Shown here: positions 1 to 8,357 of the stretch, piece by piece | Position numbering within the stretch: the stretch's first letter is position 1 | Layout of the letters: each line of letters begins with the position of its first letter | Assembly (NCBI GenBank): GCA_025462865.1 | Contig: JAOAPI010000162.1 | Span: 1-43,868, forward strand | Origin: Candidatus Sulfotelmatobacter sp. | Lineage (GTDB): Bacteria > Acidobacteriota > Terriglobia > Terriglobales > Acidobacteriaceae | Reading direction: 5' to 3' | DNA length: 43,868 bases | Notes under the pieces: generated by a model | What the model was told of the DNA's origin: nothing | The model's database searches: none | Seen by the model: the letters and a program-made list of their open reading frames with translations, nothing else | Position numbers and translations under genes: made by a program

Positions 1-22
1 TTGGACTTCGGAGGTTACGCAA

Positions 23-1276
23 ATGAGATCGCAAAGATCTTTCACCGCGGCGCTGCTGCACTTCGTTCTCTTCTCCGTATGTTTGTGGGCTGGAACGGCG
101 AATGCGGCCGGCAAAAGAATCACTGTCCTGTACAGCTTTACTGGATTGGCTGACGGCGGCTTTCCGATCGCCGGCCTGACTCTCCACGCTGGCGCCCTTT
201 ACGGGACTACGACGGCTGGCGGCAATTTCCAAGCGTGCAATGAGGGTGGAACGTGCGGTCTCGTGTACAAACTCGCCCCTTCATCGACCGGACTGTGGAC
301 TGAAACTCCGATTTACGACTTCCAATTCCAGGATCCCAGCTCGCCCTACTCCAATCTCGTCTTTGACCGGCAGGGAAACATATATGGCGCTGCACAACCG
401 GGAACCAGCGGCGAGGCCGGCATTTTCCAGCTGACCCTATCTGGCGGGACTTGGACGCTAAACTCGATCTACTCCGCGGGGGGCGAAACTCCGCTTTTCG
501 AGACAGTCTCTGGCAGAACTAATATGTTTGTCATTGGAGCGGGAACTTGCTGCGGAAGCGTTGTGGAATTGTCGCCACAACCGAATGGTGCCTGGAATCC
601 GACCACACTCTACGCGTTCGCTGGTGGAAATGATGGCAACGAACCGAAAGCAGGAGTGGTTGCCGATTCGGCTGGCAACCTGTACGGCTCGACCATCTAC
701 GGAGGCAATTCGAACTGCGGGACGGTCTTCGAGTTATCGCCTCAGTCTGGCGGCAATTGGTCAGAAATGATTCTTCATAGCTTCACTGTTAGTGAGGGAT
801 GCTATCCCGGGGCTGGAATCGTTCTCGACCGGAAAGGGAACATTTACGGAACCACGGTAAGTGGCGGCAGCGGGTGTGCTCCGAATGGTTGCGGAGTCGT
901 GTTTGAACTGACCCCGCCGACAGCGAAGGGAGGCACTTGGACGGAGTCAGTAATCCACAGCTTCGACAATACCGACGGCTCCAGTTTGCAGGCAGGCTTG
1001 ACCATCAGTTCGACTGGAGTGCTTTACGGAACTACCACGGCGGGTGGAAGCGGTCCCTGCCTACCGGCGGGCGCTGGCTGCGGCACCGTTTTCCGCTTGA
1101 CTCCGCCCGCGATGCTGGGAGGAAGTTGGACTCACCGATTCGTCAGTTTCTATGGTCCGAATGGACAGCAACCCCTCTGTACCTTGCTTCTCGACGAATC
1201 GAGCAACGTATTATACGGGACCACCCGTGCGGGTGGTGCGTACGGATTCGGAACAGTGTTCCGAGTTCTTTTTTGA
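23..1276 (+). CDS. Secreted GloVer-type tandem repeat protein
   Basis: The protein has 417 residues. It starts with a signal peptide (basic start, hydrophobic stretch at residues 9-26, cleavage near ANA-A). The rest is at least six repeats of about 50 residues built on the pattern LYGTT..GG....GTVFxL(S/T)P, each preceded by a phrase like G.L..D..GN. This is the choice-of-anchor GloVer repeat family, abundant in Acidobacteria and thought to be exported surface or extracellular beta-rich proteins. Biochemical role is unknown. GGAGG at 10-14 lies 8 bases before the ATG and fixes the start. No anchor domain is visible at the C-terminus, which ends in a complete repeat (GTVFRVLF). The family call is from the repeat pattern; the function is not inferred. 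Confidence 0.88.
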   Translation: MRSQRSFTAALLHFVLFSVCLWAGTANAAGKRITVLYSFTGLADGGFPIAGLTLHAGALYGTTTAGGNFQACNEGGTCGLVYKLAPSSTGLWTETPIYDFQFQDPSSPYSNLVFDRQGNIYGAAQPGTSGEAGIFQLTLSGGTWTLNSIYSAGGETPLFETVSGRTNMFVIGAGTCCGSVVELSPQPNGAWNPTTLYAFAGGNDGNEPKAGVVADSAGNLYGSTIYGGNSNCGTVFELSPQSGGNWSEMILHSFTVSEGCYPGAGIVLDRKGNIYGTTVSGGSGCAPNGCGVVFELTPPTAKGGTWTESVIHSFDNTDGSSLQAGLTISSTGVLYGTTTAGGSGPCLPAGAGCGTVFRLTPPAMLGGSWTHRFVSFYGPNGQQPLCTLLLDESSNVLYGTTRAGGAYGFGTVFRVLF

Positions 1277-1684
1277 TTTCGGGGCCTCACTGGAATCGTC
1301 AGCGAACGTATCCCCACCCGAAATCGAACACGGCGCACAGCGCGGACACAAGCAGGATGCCCTTGACACTGACATTTGGAGGAGGATGGAAATCGTCCTT
1401 AGCAACCGATGGGTTCAAGCGCACAGGCGGTCGAAGCCTTGCCCCTTCTTGCACAAGAGGAGTCCGGTTTCAGCGGAGTACCACACTACGCGCAGAGCGT
1501 CTCACGGAGGCTATTTGTGGCTTCTGCAAATTCGGAACGGGGTGCGACATTTCAGTTCACACTGCCCACCGATGTGGCGGCGTCCTCGCCGTCGGCCGCG
1601 TAGGATTGGGTTAGTCTCGATGTTCTCGATGTTCGTTAGGATCGGGCTCTTAACTCTAGCGAGTGTGCCCCGGTCAATTTCTTT
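1277..1684 (+). other. Gene-poor stretch with a possible histidine-kinase tail remnant
   Basis: There is no intact gene here. In one plus-strand frame (1409-1603) the last residues read NSERGATFQFTLPTD, which resembles the very end of the HATPase domain of bacterial histidine kinases (a glycine/alanine phrase followed by F.F.LP). The upstream part of that frame does not look like a kinase, so at most a short 3' fragment survives. The stretch also contains one copy of a 24-bp repeat (1475-1498). Confidence 0.3.
1475..1498. repeat. 24-bp dispersed repeat, copy 1
   Basis: The sequence is GGAGTACCACACTACG followed by CGCAGAGC. It recurs at 3696-3719 with a single mismatch. Both copies lie in gene-poor DNA. 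Identity of the element is unknown. Confidence 0.6.
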
Positions 1685-1750
1685 ACAGAACCTGTGTACA
1701 GAACCTATTTACAGAACCTGTTTACTGAACCTTTTTTACTGAACCTGGAA
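1685..1750. repeat. 13-bp tandem repeat, five units
   Basis: Units begin at 1685, 1698, 1711, 1724 and 1738 with consensus ACAGAACCTNTTT, the last two with ACT in place of ACA. The array runs into the 3' end of the minus-strand gene at 1736-2917, so its last unit supplies that gene's final codons and stop. Confidence 0.85.
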
Positions 1751-2917
1751 GACCCAAGCCGCGCCGCCATTGAAGTTTCCGTTGGCGCTCTCGGATGGAT
1801 CGCCGACCACCATGGTAGAGCCAGAGATTGCCACTGTGCGTCCGAAGTTAACTTGATCAGGATCGGATACAGTCAATGTAGCGGTGGGATGAGACGTGGT
1901 TAGCCAGCCGGTCGCGGGTTCGGTGTAGAGGTAACCTGCCGAAGTGTAGTATCCGCCGACCAGCAGATTCTTGGCGCTCAGACTCAGTGAGTAGCCGAAC
2001 CAGGCCCCGGCAGCAAGACCATCCGCAGTCATCTTTGCAGTCTCGGTTGAGTTCATCCAGCCGCCCAGGGGTTCCACAAAGAGATAAGCAGCGCCGGGCG
2101 CCTGGGTATCATTGGGGTCGTAGGGCGCACCGGCCACTATCGTTCCTCCGGCGATGACCACGCGAGACGATAGTGGGTTACCGTCCGACGCCGTGAGCGT
2201 TGCGACCTGCTTGATCCCTGCGCTTCCTCTTTGGAAAACCAGAACAGCGCCGTTGCTGACCACAGCGATATTATTGCCGCTCAACGCAACGGGATTCAGG
2301 CCGGACGGTGTGGCGAAGCCATAGTTCGGGTTCGCATTGACCCACCCACCTGCGGGCCTGACGAAAAGGCTGACAAAACTTTTGTGGGCGATTTGTCCGG
2401 TGGCAGCAATGATTTGACCGTCCGCACTGATTGAAAGATATTCTCCGAAGTCATTCACCGACGCAGGGCTCTTTAGGGTCAGGATCGCGGTTGGTTGAGT
2501 CATATTTTGCCATCCGGAAGCAGGCCGAACAAATACTTCCAGCCAGCCATAGCCAAGAAACCCGCCACCGCTGCAGCCACCGGCGAATGAAACCACCGTG
2601 CTTGCGTCCGCACTCATGGCAATCGCCTGGCCCAGCTCACACTGGTTCGAAGCCGAGAGAATCGCAGTCTGATTCATCGAACCCCACCCGTTCGCAGGCT
2701 TTTCATAAATATAGATCGCGCCCAGGTTGCCCTCAGTCGGCTCCCCGATCGCAATGGTGTCATGTCCGATGATGGCGCTGGCTCCGAACACGCTGGAGGC
2801 ACCCACGTTGGTTCCACTGAGCTGGCCAAGCATGGTCACATTTGGTGTGTCGGATCCCGACGCGAGAAGTGACACGAAAAGGAATGAGGAAGCGACAAAA
2901 ACAACGTGGATGCGCAT
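1736..2917 (-). CDS. Secreted FG-GAP/integrin-alpha-like beta-propeller protein
   Basis: The product is about 393 residues, with a signal peptide (MRIHVVFVASSFLFVSLLAS). The body is a series of roughly 50-residue repeats with phrases such as FGAS..I.GDTIAIG, VEP..GW, LSLSAKNLLVGG and F.GRTVAISG.TMVVGDP. These are typical of FG-GAP-type beta-propeller blades, usually seven, found in exported binding proteins. I see no enzyme motif. The start at 2917 is chosen over the longer frame (2944) because GAGG sits 8-9 bases before this ATG and the signal peptide begins here. The gene ends inside a 13-bp tandem array, so the extreme C-terminus (VFQVQ) may be recently altered. It converges with no clear partner. 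Confidence 0.75.
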   Translation of the reverse strand: MRIHVVFVASSFLFVSLLASGSDTPNVTMLGQLSGTNVGASSVFGASAIIGHDTIAIGEPTEGNLGAIYIYEKPANGWGSMNQTAILSASNQCELGQAIAMSADASTVVSFAGGCSGGGFLGYGWLEVFVRPASGWQNMTQPTAILTLKSPASVNDFGEYLSISADGQIIAATGQIAHKSFVSLFVRPAGGWVNANPNYGFATPSGLNPVALSGNNIAVVSNGAVLVFQRGSAGIKQVATLTASDGNPLSSRVVIAGGTIVAGAPYDPNDTQAPGAAYLFVEPLGGWMNSTETAKMTADGLAAGAWFGYSLSLSAKNLLVGGYYTSAGYLYTEPATGWLTTSHPTATLTVSDPDQVNFGRTVAISGSTMVVGDPSESANGNFNGGAAWVFQVQ

Positions 2918-2944
2918 GGGAAAATCCTCGCGAGAAAAGAACAA

Positions 2945-3730
2945 AGTTGGCCGAGGGAATCGCTACTTTAGCGGCCCGCCTGGGACAGCAATACTCTCGC
3001 GCCTAACAGGGTGCGTCAAGACGAAAGATTTTGCATAGTTCATCTCTCTTCCCACTGTGATGCTTCAGACAAAGAATTTCAACGCGCTATCCAAGTCAGA
3101 GATGCCGGACATTGGCCCCATCATATTCGCTATTTGCGCCAGGATTAACTCCGAGATGCCTCAACTGTTGTTAACGGCGAATGCAGTCACCAGCGAGATC
3201 AAAGCGGCTACTCGCCAGTTCATAGGGTCTGCTGACTTATTCATAGGCAACGGTTTATCAGGTCAGTCTGCCGCGGCCTACGCCCTCAGTGCTTCATCCC
3301 GATCTCAGTCTGAGTTGCAGTGAGAATATAAGTCAGGCGCGGGTCGCTGTTTGTCATTAGGCACAGTGTGCCGCTGTCTAAGGAAATGACAGCCGGGGAC
3401 CTTTCCAAGCGCAGTTGGGAGAATTGGAGGCAATCGAATCGGAATCAGTCTTCCAGAGATGCGAGGCCTCGCCTGTGGTGCACGATTTCAGATTGCTCCG
3501 CGGCTGCTGCAGCACTCCCCTGTTTTCAACGGATGGAAAGATGATTCCCCAAAACGTTTTTACCCTATCGTCCTGTTCGGCAAACTCAATTGCGTGAGTG
3601 GGGATTCCCTGGAGGCCAGCCAACTGCGCGACGACCCGAGCCGAAAGCTGAGTGCCACTCTTATTTCGCACGACCAAGTCGAACCAATCAGCAGTGGAGT
3701 ACCACACTACGGGCAGAGCTTTTGAGTAGC
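2945..3730. other. Gene-poor stretch
   Basis: Several frames of 60-110 codons exist on both strands, but none has a convincing ribosome-binding site or recognisable motif. The best is 3060-3323 (+), an alanine/serine-rich 87-residue frame with no Shine-Dalgarno sequence before it. A 109-codon minus frame (3378-3707) has a more protein-like composition, but it overlaps the second copy of the 24-bp repeat. I call no gene. Confidence 0.4.
3696..3719. repeat. 24-bp dispersed repeat, copy 2
   Basis: This is the second copy of the element at 1475-1498, matching 23 of 24 bases. It lies just upstream of the tail of the small minus-strand gene at 3731. Confidence 0.6.
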
Positions 3731-3994
3731 TTAGGTCTTGAGGTTGCCCCTCACATCGTGCTTGCCGTCGCCGCTAAAATTCGGTAGTGGTGCAGTTTGA
3801 GGTGTAAATGAAGTATGTTTGGTCCTTGGCGCGTGAGCGACAGTCTTAGGATTGCGAGGCTGAAAATAAGGCTTCTCCCGCTCAGCCTTGAGTTTGGCCT
3901 CCGACGCGAGGCTGTCTTTCTCGTACTTGGAAAGATTGCTAGGGCAGTCGAAAATGTCTGTGTAGTGCGCCTTCGTGCGTGTTTTTCGCGCCAT
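3731..3994 (-). CDS. Small basic hypothetical protein
   Basis: The frame encodes 87 residues, rich in lysine, arginine and proline (start MARKTRTKAHYTDIF, end GKHDVRGNLKT). There is no hydrophobic stretch and no recognised domain. Its ATG lacks a strong Shine-Dalgarno sequence. Upstream, at about 4030-4050, lies a GTGCGCTA-type motif shared with the promoters of other small genes in this window, which is modest support for transcription. It follows the small basic gene at 4059 on the same strand after a 64-bp gap. Function is unknown. Confidence 0.5.
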   Translation of the reverse strand: MARKTRTKAHYTDIFDCPSNLSKYEKDSLASEAKLKAEREKPYFQPRNPKTVAHAPRTKHTSFTPQTAPLPNFSGDGKHDVRGNLKT

Positions 3995-4058
3995 ACGGCG
4001 AAAATGATAGTCCGGGAACCATCAGGTTGGCTGTCCGGTAGCGCACCCTACATAGTTG

Positions 4059-4283
4059 CTAGGCCGCTTTCTTCGCTCGAACCTTTGCCCATCTCTTGCG
4101 TTGAGCAGCACTAATTGCCGCTCTTGCCTTCGCTGACAGCTTGCGGCGTTTGGGGGTTGGACTTGCTTTCCCTCCGTACCCACCGGCGAACGCGGAGATT
4201 GCCGCATTCAAACCTGACAACTGTCGATCTATCCGGTCACGCTCTTTCGTCAACTGTTTCACAATGTTCGACACATTTCCCAT
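4059..4283 (-). CDS. Short lysine/alanine-rich, possibly nucleic-acid-binding protein
   Basis: The protein has 74 residues from ATG 4283. The N-terminal half (MGNVSNIVKQLTKERDRIDR) looks like a short coiled coil. The C-terminal half is strongly basic with a histone-H1-like pattern, KRRKLSAKARAAISAAQRKR. Small proteins with a coiled-coil head and an AKARAAISAAQ tail are frequent in Acidobacteria, and the tail suggests DNA or RNA contact, which is inference only. The frame could extend to a TTG at 4298, but GAGGGGG seven bases before ATG 4283 decides the start. Confidence 0.75.
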   Translation of the reverse strand: MGNVSNIVKQLTKERDRIDRQLSGLNAAISAFAGGYGGKASPTPKRRKLSAKARAAISAAQRKRWAKVRAKKAA

Positions 4284-4332
4284 TTGGTTCCCCCTCAAGG
4301 CTTTGGATCATAGCAGAGTTTAGAAAGGTTTT

Positions 4333-4485
4333 ATGGCACTCAACAACCAACAAACGAAGAGGAGTGGTTTGTCTACGCAGCTAAAAACTGCAATGCCAAC
4401 TCCTGCTGCACCTTCTGATGATATGTACACGATGTCACTGGAGGAACTTCGCAAGCGTGCCAATCAGCAACTTGCCGGCGACTAA
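4333..4485 (+). CDS. 50-residue hypothetical protein
   Basis: An ATG preceded by AAGG at a spacing of about six bases opens a frame of 50 codons ending in TAA. The first half is polar and low in complexity (MALNNQQTKRSGLSTQ, then a proline/alanine linker). The last 18 residues form a likely amphipathic helix (MSLEELRKRANQQLAGD). It has no relatives I recognise. It diverges from the minus-strand gene at 4059, with about 50 bp between the starts. Confidence 0.5.
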   Translation: MALNNQQTKRSGLSTQLKTAMPTPAAPSDDMYTMSLEELRKRANQQLAGD

Positions 4486-4501
4486 ACACCATCATGATTT
4501 C

Positions 4502-4696
4502 TCATTTACGAAATGTTCGGTGGTGTTCCTTTAGTGCGTTGTTAGATTTAGGTGAAATCGTGGGCTGTGTCTTGAGTGTGAGCAGGTAGCATCCTTCGTG
4601 AACGGTCTTACCCGCTTCATCAGTCTTGGCAAAGTCCAAATTGACCGGCTTGTTGCAGATGTGGCAAAACGGCAGATACGACACAGGGGTGGTCAT
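4502..4696 (-). CDS. Small CxxC/HxxC metal-binding-type protein
   Basis: The protein has 64 residues with CHICNKPV near the N-terminus and TVHEGCY about 22 residues later. The C-x2-C ... H-x3-C spacing is like half of a LIM or zinc-ribbon domain, so one zinc ion is likely (inference). The same layout occurs in the small protein at 40874-41077 (CAVCNNPV ... AVHTECY), so these are two members of one family. GAGG seven bases before the ATG supports the start. The upstream region (4747-4776) contains a motif nearly identical to one inside the mobile-like cassette at 41367. Confidence 0.7.
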   Translation of the reverse strand: MTTPVSYLPFCHICNKPVNLDFAKTDEAGKTVHEGCYLLTLKTQPTISPKSNNALKEHHRTFRK

Positions 4697-4746
4697 GGTG
4701 GAGCCTCGGTAAAAAGTGTGAGCCTATGAGAGTGGGCTGTCTGCCT

Positions 4747-4776
4747 GATAGCGCACTCAGTCATTTGGAATACAGT
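4747..4776 (-). promoter_or_regulatory. Shared promoter-like motif upstream of the small CxxC gene
   Basis: The plus strand reads GATAGCGCACTCAGT, then CATTTGGAATACAGT. The same 15-base block followed by a near match occurs at 41367-41395 upstream of the minus-strand small gene at 41074. A weaker version (GGTAGCGCACCCTA) is at 4037-4050 upstream of the gene at 3731. All are oriented toward a minus-strand small gene. It is either a promoter or operator, or part of a repeat family; no protein is assigned to it. Confidence 0.45.
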
Positions 4777-4868
4777 TTCAGGCTAAATAATCCGAAGTCC
4801 CACCAGGCGGCGAGACCCGACTCTTACAGCGTTTATTTTTGGGGTGCGAGTAATTCCGTGGTGAGGCA

Positions 4869-5129
4869 TCACAGCCAAAGGCTTGGCACCAAACGACAGT
4901 TCGCCATTCTCATTTTTCCCGCGCGGAACGCCACTGGTCTCGTCCTCCGGCTTTCGTATTCCGGACGCGCGATACGTCCGGGTGGATCATTCGAATTAAA
5001 TTCCTTCGCGAGAGCAATCGCTTCTTTTTCCGTGGATGCCGTCGCGCTGGCCCTGGTGGCTTTCGCCGCAACGATTCTGTGGCGGCCAGTTCTATTTTTC
5101 TCGATAAAATAATGCTTGTCCGTTGGCAT
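4869..5129 (-). CDS. DUF2188-like small protein
   Basis: The protein has 86 residues from ATG 5129, or 94 from a TTG at 5153. The core KHYFIEKNRTGRHRIVAAKA followed by RASATASTEKEAIALAKEF has the layout of DUF2188-type domains: a short beta hairpin reading a residue pattern, then a helix of the T..EAI..A kind. Family function is not established. The C-terminal 25 residues are arginine-rich and look unstructured. Neither start has a strong ribosome-binding site, so the N-terminus is uncertain. Confidence 0.55.
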   Translation of the reverse strand: MPTDKHYFIEKNRTGRHRIVAAKATRASATASTEKEAIALAKEFNSNDPPGRIARPEYESRRTRPVAFRAGKMRMANCRLVPSLWL

Positions 5130-5171
5130 TGTTCGACCGTTTCTAGGCGTCAATTTGTTGCTGTCGACACT

Positions 5172-5357
5172 TCAGCGTTGCTTGCAAGGCACTGCATAGG
5201 GCGCGGAAACGTTCTCACCGAACCAGTTCTTGTAAGTCATCTTCCCAGCAAACAAGGTTGTCGCACCCAAGGCAACGATTAGCAGCCCCGTGAAGATAAA
5301 CACCTTTCGCATCTTTGGGGTCAGTCCGACTCTCTCTGGTTCGCGCCGCCTGTTCAT
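5172..5357 (-). CDS. Small single-pass membrane protein
   Basis: The frame encodes 61 residues with one clear transmembrane segment (FIFTGLLIVALGATTLFAG) and a short exported tail (KMTYKNWFGENVSAP). A start at the internal ATG (5312) would give 46 residues and an ordinary signal-anchor. No Shine-Dalgarno sequence discriminates between the two. No family is recognised. Confidence 0.5.
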   Translation of the reverse strand: MNRRREPERVGLTPKMRKVFIFTGLLIVALGATTLFAGKMTYKNWFGENVSAPYAVPCKQR

Positions 5358-5475
5358 GAAGACACTTTATGCTGGACGCCTTCTGTGTCAGTACGAGCAG
5401 CAGATGAGTGATATGGCGATTTTTCACCATTTGAGCAATTGATAGCGAGCCACTAACGTAGTCCGGAAGAAGTGA

Positions 5476-6846
5476 ATGAGTTCTGGACTGGCTCGGACAT
5501 CGGAGTCCTTGCCAAGACGCGATCGGGAGGCTGCCCGCGCCACACCGTCGTCCTTTGGGCCTATGTTTGCTTCTTCACGTGGCAGCAGCCGCGAGGCGTC
5601 GGTATGTTGGTCGAAACATCGAGCCTTGCGGCGGGGTGAACCCATGGCGCTTCCGACCGTACATGGCCCATGTTTCCAACGAGCTATAGGCAAGGGTGGT
5701 TGTGGGCCAGGTCAAAACGCGGTCGACTCTGTTTCAGTTGAATTTCTCGCGGTGTCTCCAGCTTTTCCCAAAAGTGCAAAAGTTTTCAGATCAACTGGTC
5801 GGCAGCGCTATGCGCGGTTTGCACTCTGGACGGCCTTTCTGTTCACTGGGCTGTATCTGAGCGCGTCCGATGGAAGCTCATCTTGCCCAGCTAATCCCGC
5901 GGCGGGCACTGCAGATTCCGAGCATTCCATCGTGCAACTCGAACCGGTACCCGAAGCGAAACCACCGAATTCTGAAAAGTACGACGTGAACCGGATCGGT
6001 CAGCGGAACACTGGAAAAGGTGTGAACCTCTACTCTCTGGAGAGGGAGAGAGCGCTCGGGCAGGCGATGGCCGAGACCATTGACCGGCAAACGAAGTTTG
6101 TCACGGACCCCAACATCGTCAAATACGTGAGCGGCGTGGCCCAGAGAATTATCCGCAACTCCGACGCCCAGGTCGCATTCACCATCAAGGTGGTCGATTC
6201 GACCGAACTCAACACTTTTGCATTACCGGGCGGTTTTCTTTATGTCGATAAGGGATTGCTGAGCGGGCTGGACAGCGAAGCTGAACTAGCGGGCCTGATC
6301 GCGCATGAAGTCGCGCACGTTGCCGCGCGGCACGCGACTCGCTATGCTACGCGGAGAACAGCCTGGAATGTGATTTCGTTTCCGGCCATCTATTTGGCTG
6401 GACCCGGCGCGATCGGAGCCAGACAGATCGGGCCGCTGGCGTTGAGAAAATTCGCCCGCGATGCAGAACTTGAAGCGGACCTGCTGGGAATCGAATATCA
6501 GTATGCGGCGGGCTACGATCCGCGAGCGTTTATCGATGCATTGGAAGGACTGCATAACAAGCAGATTCCGGCGGGAAAGCATGAGGGCTCCTTTGGTCGT
6601 CCTCTTCATCAGATCGCGAAGTCGTACGCTTTCTATCCGCCCATGGAAGAGCGCATTGTGAGATTGCAATCGGAGATTTCGAGCGTGCTGCCCTGCCGGG
6701 ATACGTATGTCACCGACACGAGCGAGTTCCAGGAGATAAAAGGGCGACTCCTGGCGGACGAGGTAGTGCTTCGTCGGGATCACGCAGGCCATGGCGAAGG
6801 CGGCGAAAACGGCGGGCCGGTACTGCGCAGGCATCCAACAGAGTAG
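5476..6846 (+). CDS. M48-family zinc metalloprotease (BepA/LoiP-like)
   Basis: The catalytic motif HEVAH is at residues 277-281 of the long frame, preceded by LAGLIA and followed by ARHATR. The third zinc ligand lies in the ExxxD segment ELEAD (331-335). A hydrophobic signal or anchor segment lies at 115-130 (FALWTAFLFTGLYLSA), so the protease domain is outside the inner membrane. In this family such periplasmic enzymes help quality control of outer-membrane proteins. No TPR repeats follow, unlike BepA. The annotated frame begins at 5476, but the first ~56 residues look non-native. ATG 5644 (MALPTVHG), with GGGGTG upstream, is a better start and gives 400 residues. The C-terminus has the PPMEERI ... 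TSEFQEIKGRL block seen in acidobacterial members. Confidence 0.85.
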   Translation: MSSGLARTSESLPRRDREAARATPSSFGPMFASSRGSSREASVCWSKHRALRRGEPMALPTVHGPCFQRAIGKGGCGPGQNAVDSVSVEFLAVSPAFPKSAKVFRSTGRQRYARFALWTAFLFTGLYLSASDGSSSCPANPAAGTADSEHSIVQLEPVPEAKPPNSEKYDVNRIGQRNTGKGVNLYSLERERALGQAMAETIDRQTKFVTDPNIVKYVSGVAQRIIRNSDAQVAFTIKVVDSTELNTFALPGGFLYVDKGLLSGLDSEAELAGLIAHEVAHVAARHATRYATRRTAWNVISFPAIYLAGPGAIGARQIGPLALRKFARDAELEADLLGIEYQYAAGYDPRAFIDALEGLHNKQIPAGKHEGSFGRPLHQIAKSYAFYPPMEERIVRLQSEISSVLPCRDTYVTDTSEFQEIKGRLLADEVVLRRDHAGHGEGGENGGPVLRRHPTE

Positions 6847-7091
6847 CAGGAGCCCCATGTTAATTCACACCGCGCTCTTAAGCAACGCTCAGTCCTTCAG
6901 TTTTTAGGCACTAAGGCTTCGGGCCGTTACCAAAGTCGAAGCATCCTTCTGTGTCTTCAGGTACTTGTTCGTCACCTCTGGATGAAATCCACTATGCACA
7001 GCACTGATCTAGAACAGGCGAACGTATGCGAGCCGACTGCTCGCCGTCGATTCGGAGGAGTGCAATTCATTTCTGGAGGAGAAGTTCACAA

Positions 7092-7616
7092 ATGCGCAAA
7101 GTACTCGCGTTTGCTATTTTAGTTGGCACGTTTTCGTTAGCGGCGTTCGCGCAGGAGACAGGTGTCGCGCCGAAGGCGGAATTCTTCGGGGGCTTTCAAT
7201 ACAGCCGTTACGATGGCGGTTTGAATGCGCCCGGTTGGGACACCACGGTCACTGGAAATGTTAACCGTTGGTTCGGCATCGCGGCAGATTTCAGCGGCGG
7301 CTACGGTTCGCAGGGCGGCGTCAGCATCCACAACCTCACGTACACCTTCGGCCCTGTGGTTTCGTTGCGCCAGAGCCGGACGTTCACCCCGTTCGCGCAC
7401 TTCCTAGCTGGGGGCAACCGCGCCAGCGCCAGCTTCAGCGGCATCTCGGGTTCGTCCAATGGGTTTGCCATGATGTTCGGTGGAGGGTTAGACATCAACG
7501 CGGGCCAGCATTTCGTGGTTCGTGGAGCGCAGTTCGATTGGCTTACATTGCACTCCAATGGAGTCACCGACAAGAACAACATGCGAATTGCGACCGGAGT
7601 GGTGTTCCGCTACTAA
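7092..7616 (+). CDS. Outer-membrane beta-barrel protein
   Basis: The protein has 174 residues from ATG 7092, where GGAGGAG precedes the codon by about 11 bases. A longer in-frame start at 7026 only adds non-native sequence. It has a signal peptide (MRKVLAFAILVGTFSLAAFA, cleaved before QE). The mature part alternates polar and aromatic residues, with beta-strand pairs such as FFGGFQYSRYDGG, WFGIAADFSGGYG and FVVRGAQFDWLTLHSNG. It ends in a terminal strand with aromatic last residues (ATGVVFRY), the signature read by the BAM machinery. It belongs to the OmpA/OmpX-like small barrel superfamily. Ligand or role is unknown. A strong terminator follows at 7637. Confidence 0.85.
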   Translation: MRKVLAFAILVGTFSLAAFAQETGVAPKAEFFGGFQYSRYDGGLNAPGWDTTVTGNVNRWFGIAADFSGGYGSQGGVSIHNLTYTFGPVVSLRQSRTFTPFAHFLAGGNRASASFSGISGSSNGFAMMFGGGLDINAGQHFVVRGAQFDWLTLHSNGVTDKNNMRIATGVVFRY

Positions 7617-7636
7617 CACACCCGGCATTTCTAGAG

Positions 7637-7677
7637 ATCAGGGTTGAATGTTGAGCGCAACCCTGATTTTCTTTTTT
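7637..7677 (+). terminator. Rho-independent terminator of the beta-barrel gene
   Basis: There is a perfect 10-bp stem (ATCAGGGTTG / CAACCCTGAT) around an 11-base loop, followed by TTTCTTTTTT. It lies 20 bp after the stop codon of the beta-barrel gene. Confidence 0.93.
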
Positions 7678-7798
7678 GCCGGGGTTCGTGCAGGAATGCC
7701 GGGTCAGGCGGGTGGAGTGCATCCCAAAACTGAGACAAAGGAAATGTGACAGTTGTCGAGAGCAACGCATGTCACGAGAAAACATGAATCAGCCGAAG

Positions 7799-8059
7799 TT
7801 AGGTAACGGAGTCGAAGTTAGCGGCGGTGCGCCGAGGCCTCCCGAAATCGGTTCTGGAGATGAATAATCGATCATCGGCACACCGCGATACAGGCTGCGC
7901 TTCGGTTCCGTCACGCCAGCATTCTACTGCAACTTCGGCTGTGAACCCGGTTCGGACCATAGTTTCCGCCCGCTCGTTCAGAAGATGTGCGTATAGAGAG
8001 AGTGAACCGAATGCCACTCCTCCCAAAACTGCAACCACGATCGCTAATCGTTGAATCAT
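7799..8059 (-). CDS. Hypothetical signal-anchored protein
   Basis: The protein has 86 residues from ATG 8059, with a hydrophobic N-terminal segment (MIQRLAIVVAVLGGVAFGSL) that could be a signal peptide or anchor. The rest is polar, with two cysteines (VECWRDG and VSRCADD) that might form a disulphide outside the membrane. AAAGG sits five bases before this ATG; a second ATG one codon upstream is too close to it. No family is recognised. It converges with the plus-strand beta-barrel gene. Confidence 0.45.
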   Translation of the reverse strand: MIQRLAIVVAVLGGVAFGSLSLYAHLLNERAETMVRTGFTAEVAVECWRDGTEAQPVSRCADDRLFISRTDFGRPRRTAANFDSVT

Positions 8060-8357
8060 CATTGCCTTTAGACACCGACAGGTCCTTATCGGAGCCATGA
8101 TTGTTGTAAACAGGCGATAGCGCTCATTGACCTGTCAGTGAGTGAAATCACGATGTTACAACAGTTGTGTCGTACCCCAGCGCAGAGAGCTTGCGTATCG
8201 ATCCTCACGATCTCAATCTCGCGGGCCGCGATCTGTCCGGCAGGTTCACTGTGACCTCGCGCAGCCACCGGCTGCGTTCGTGGCTGGCGAGCATGCGCCG
8301 AAAGATCGGTACAGCACAGGCATGACATGAGCTAGCATTGTTTGCGAACCAAACCAA

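Noticed and set aside
937..1742. Long plus-strand frames overlapping the GloVer gene tail
   Set aside because: They are out of frame with the repeat protein and have no ribosome-binding site.
1685..1750. Possible CRISPR array at the 13-bp tandem repeat
   Set aside because: Units are adjacent without spacers and no cas gene is present.
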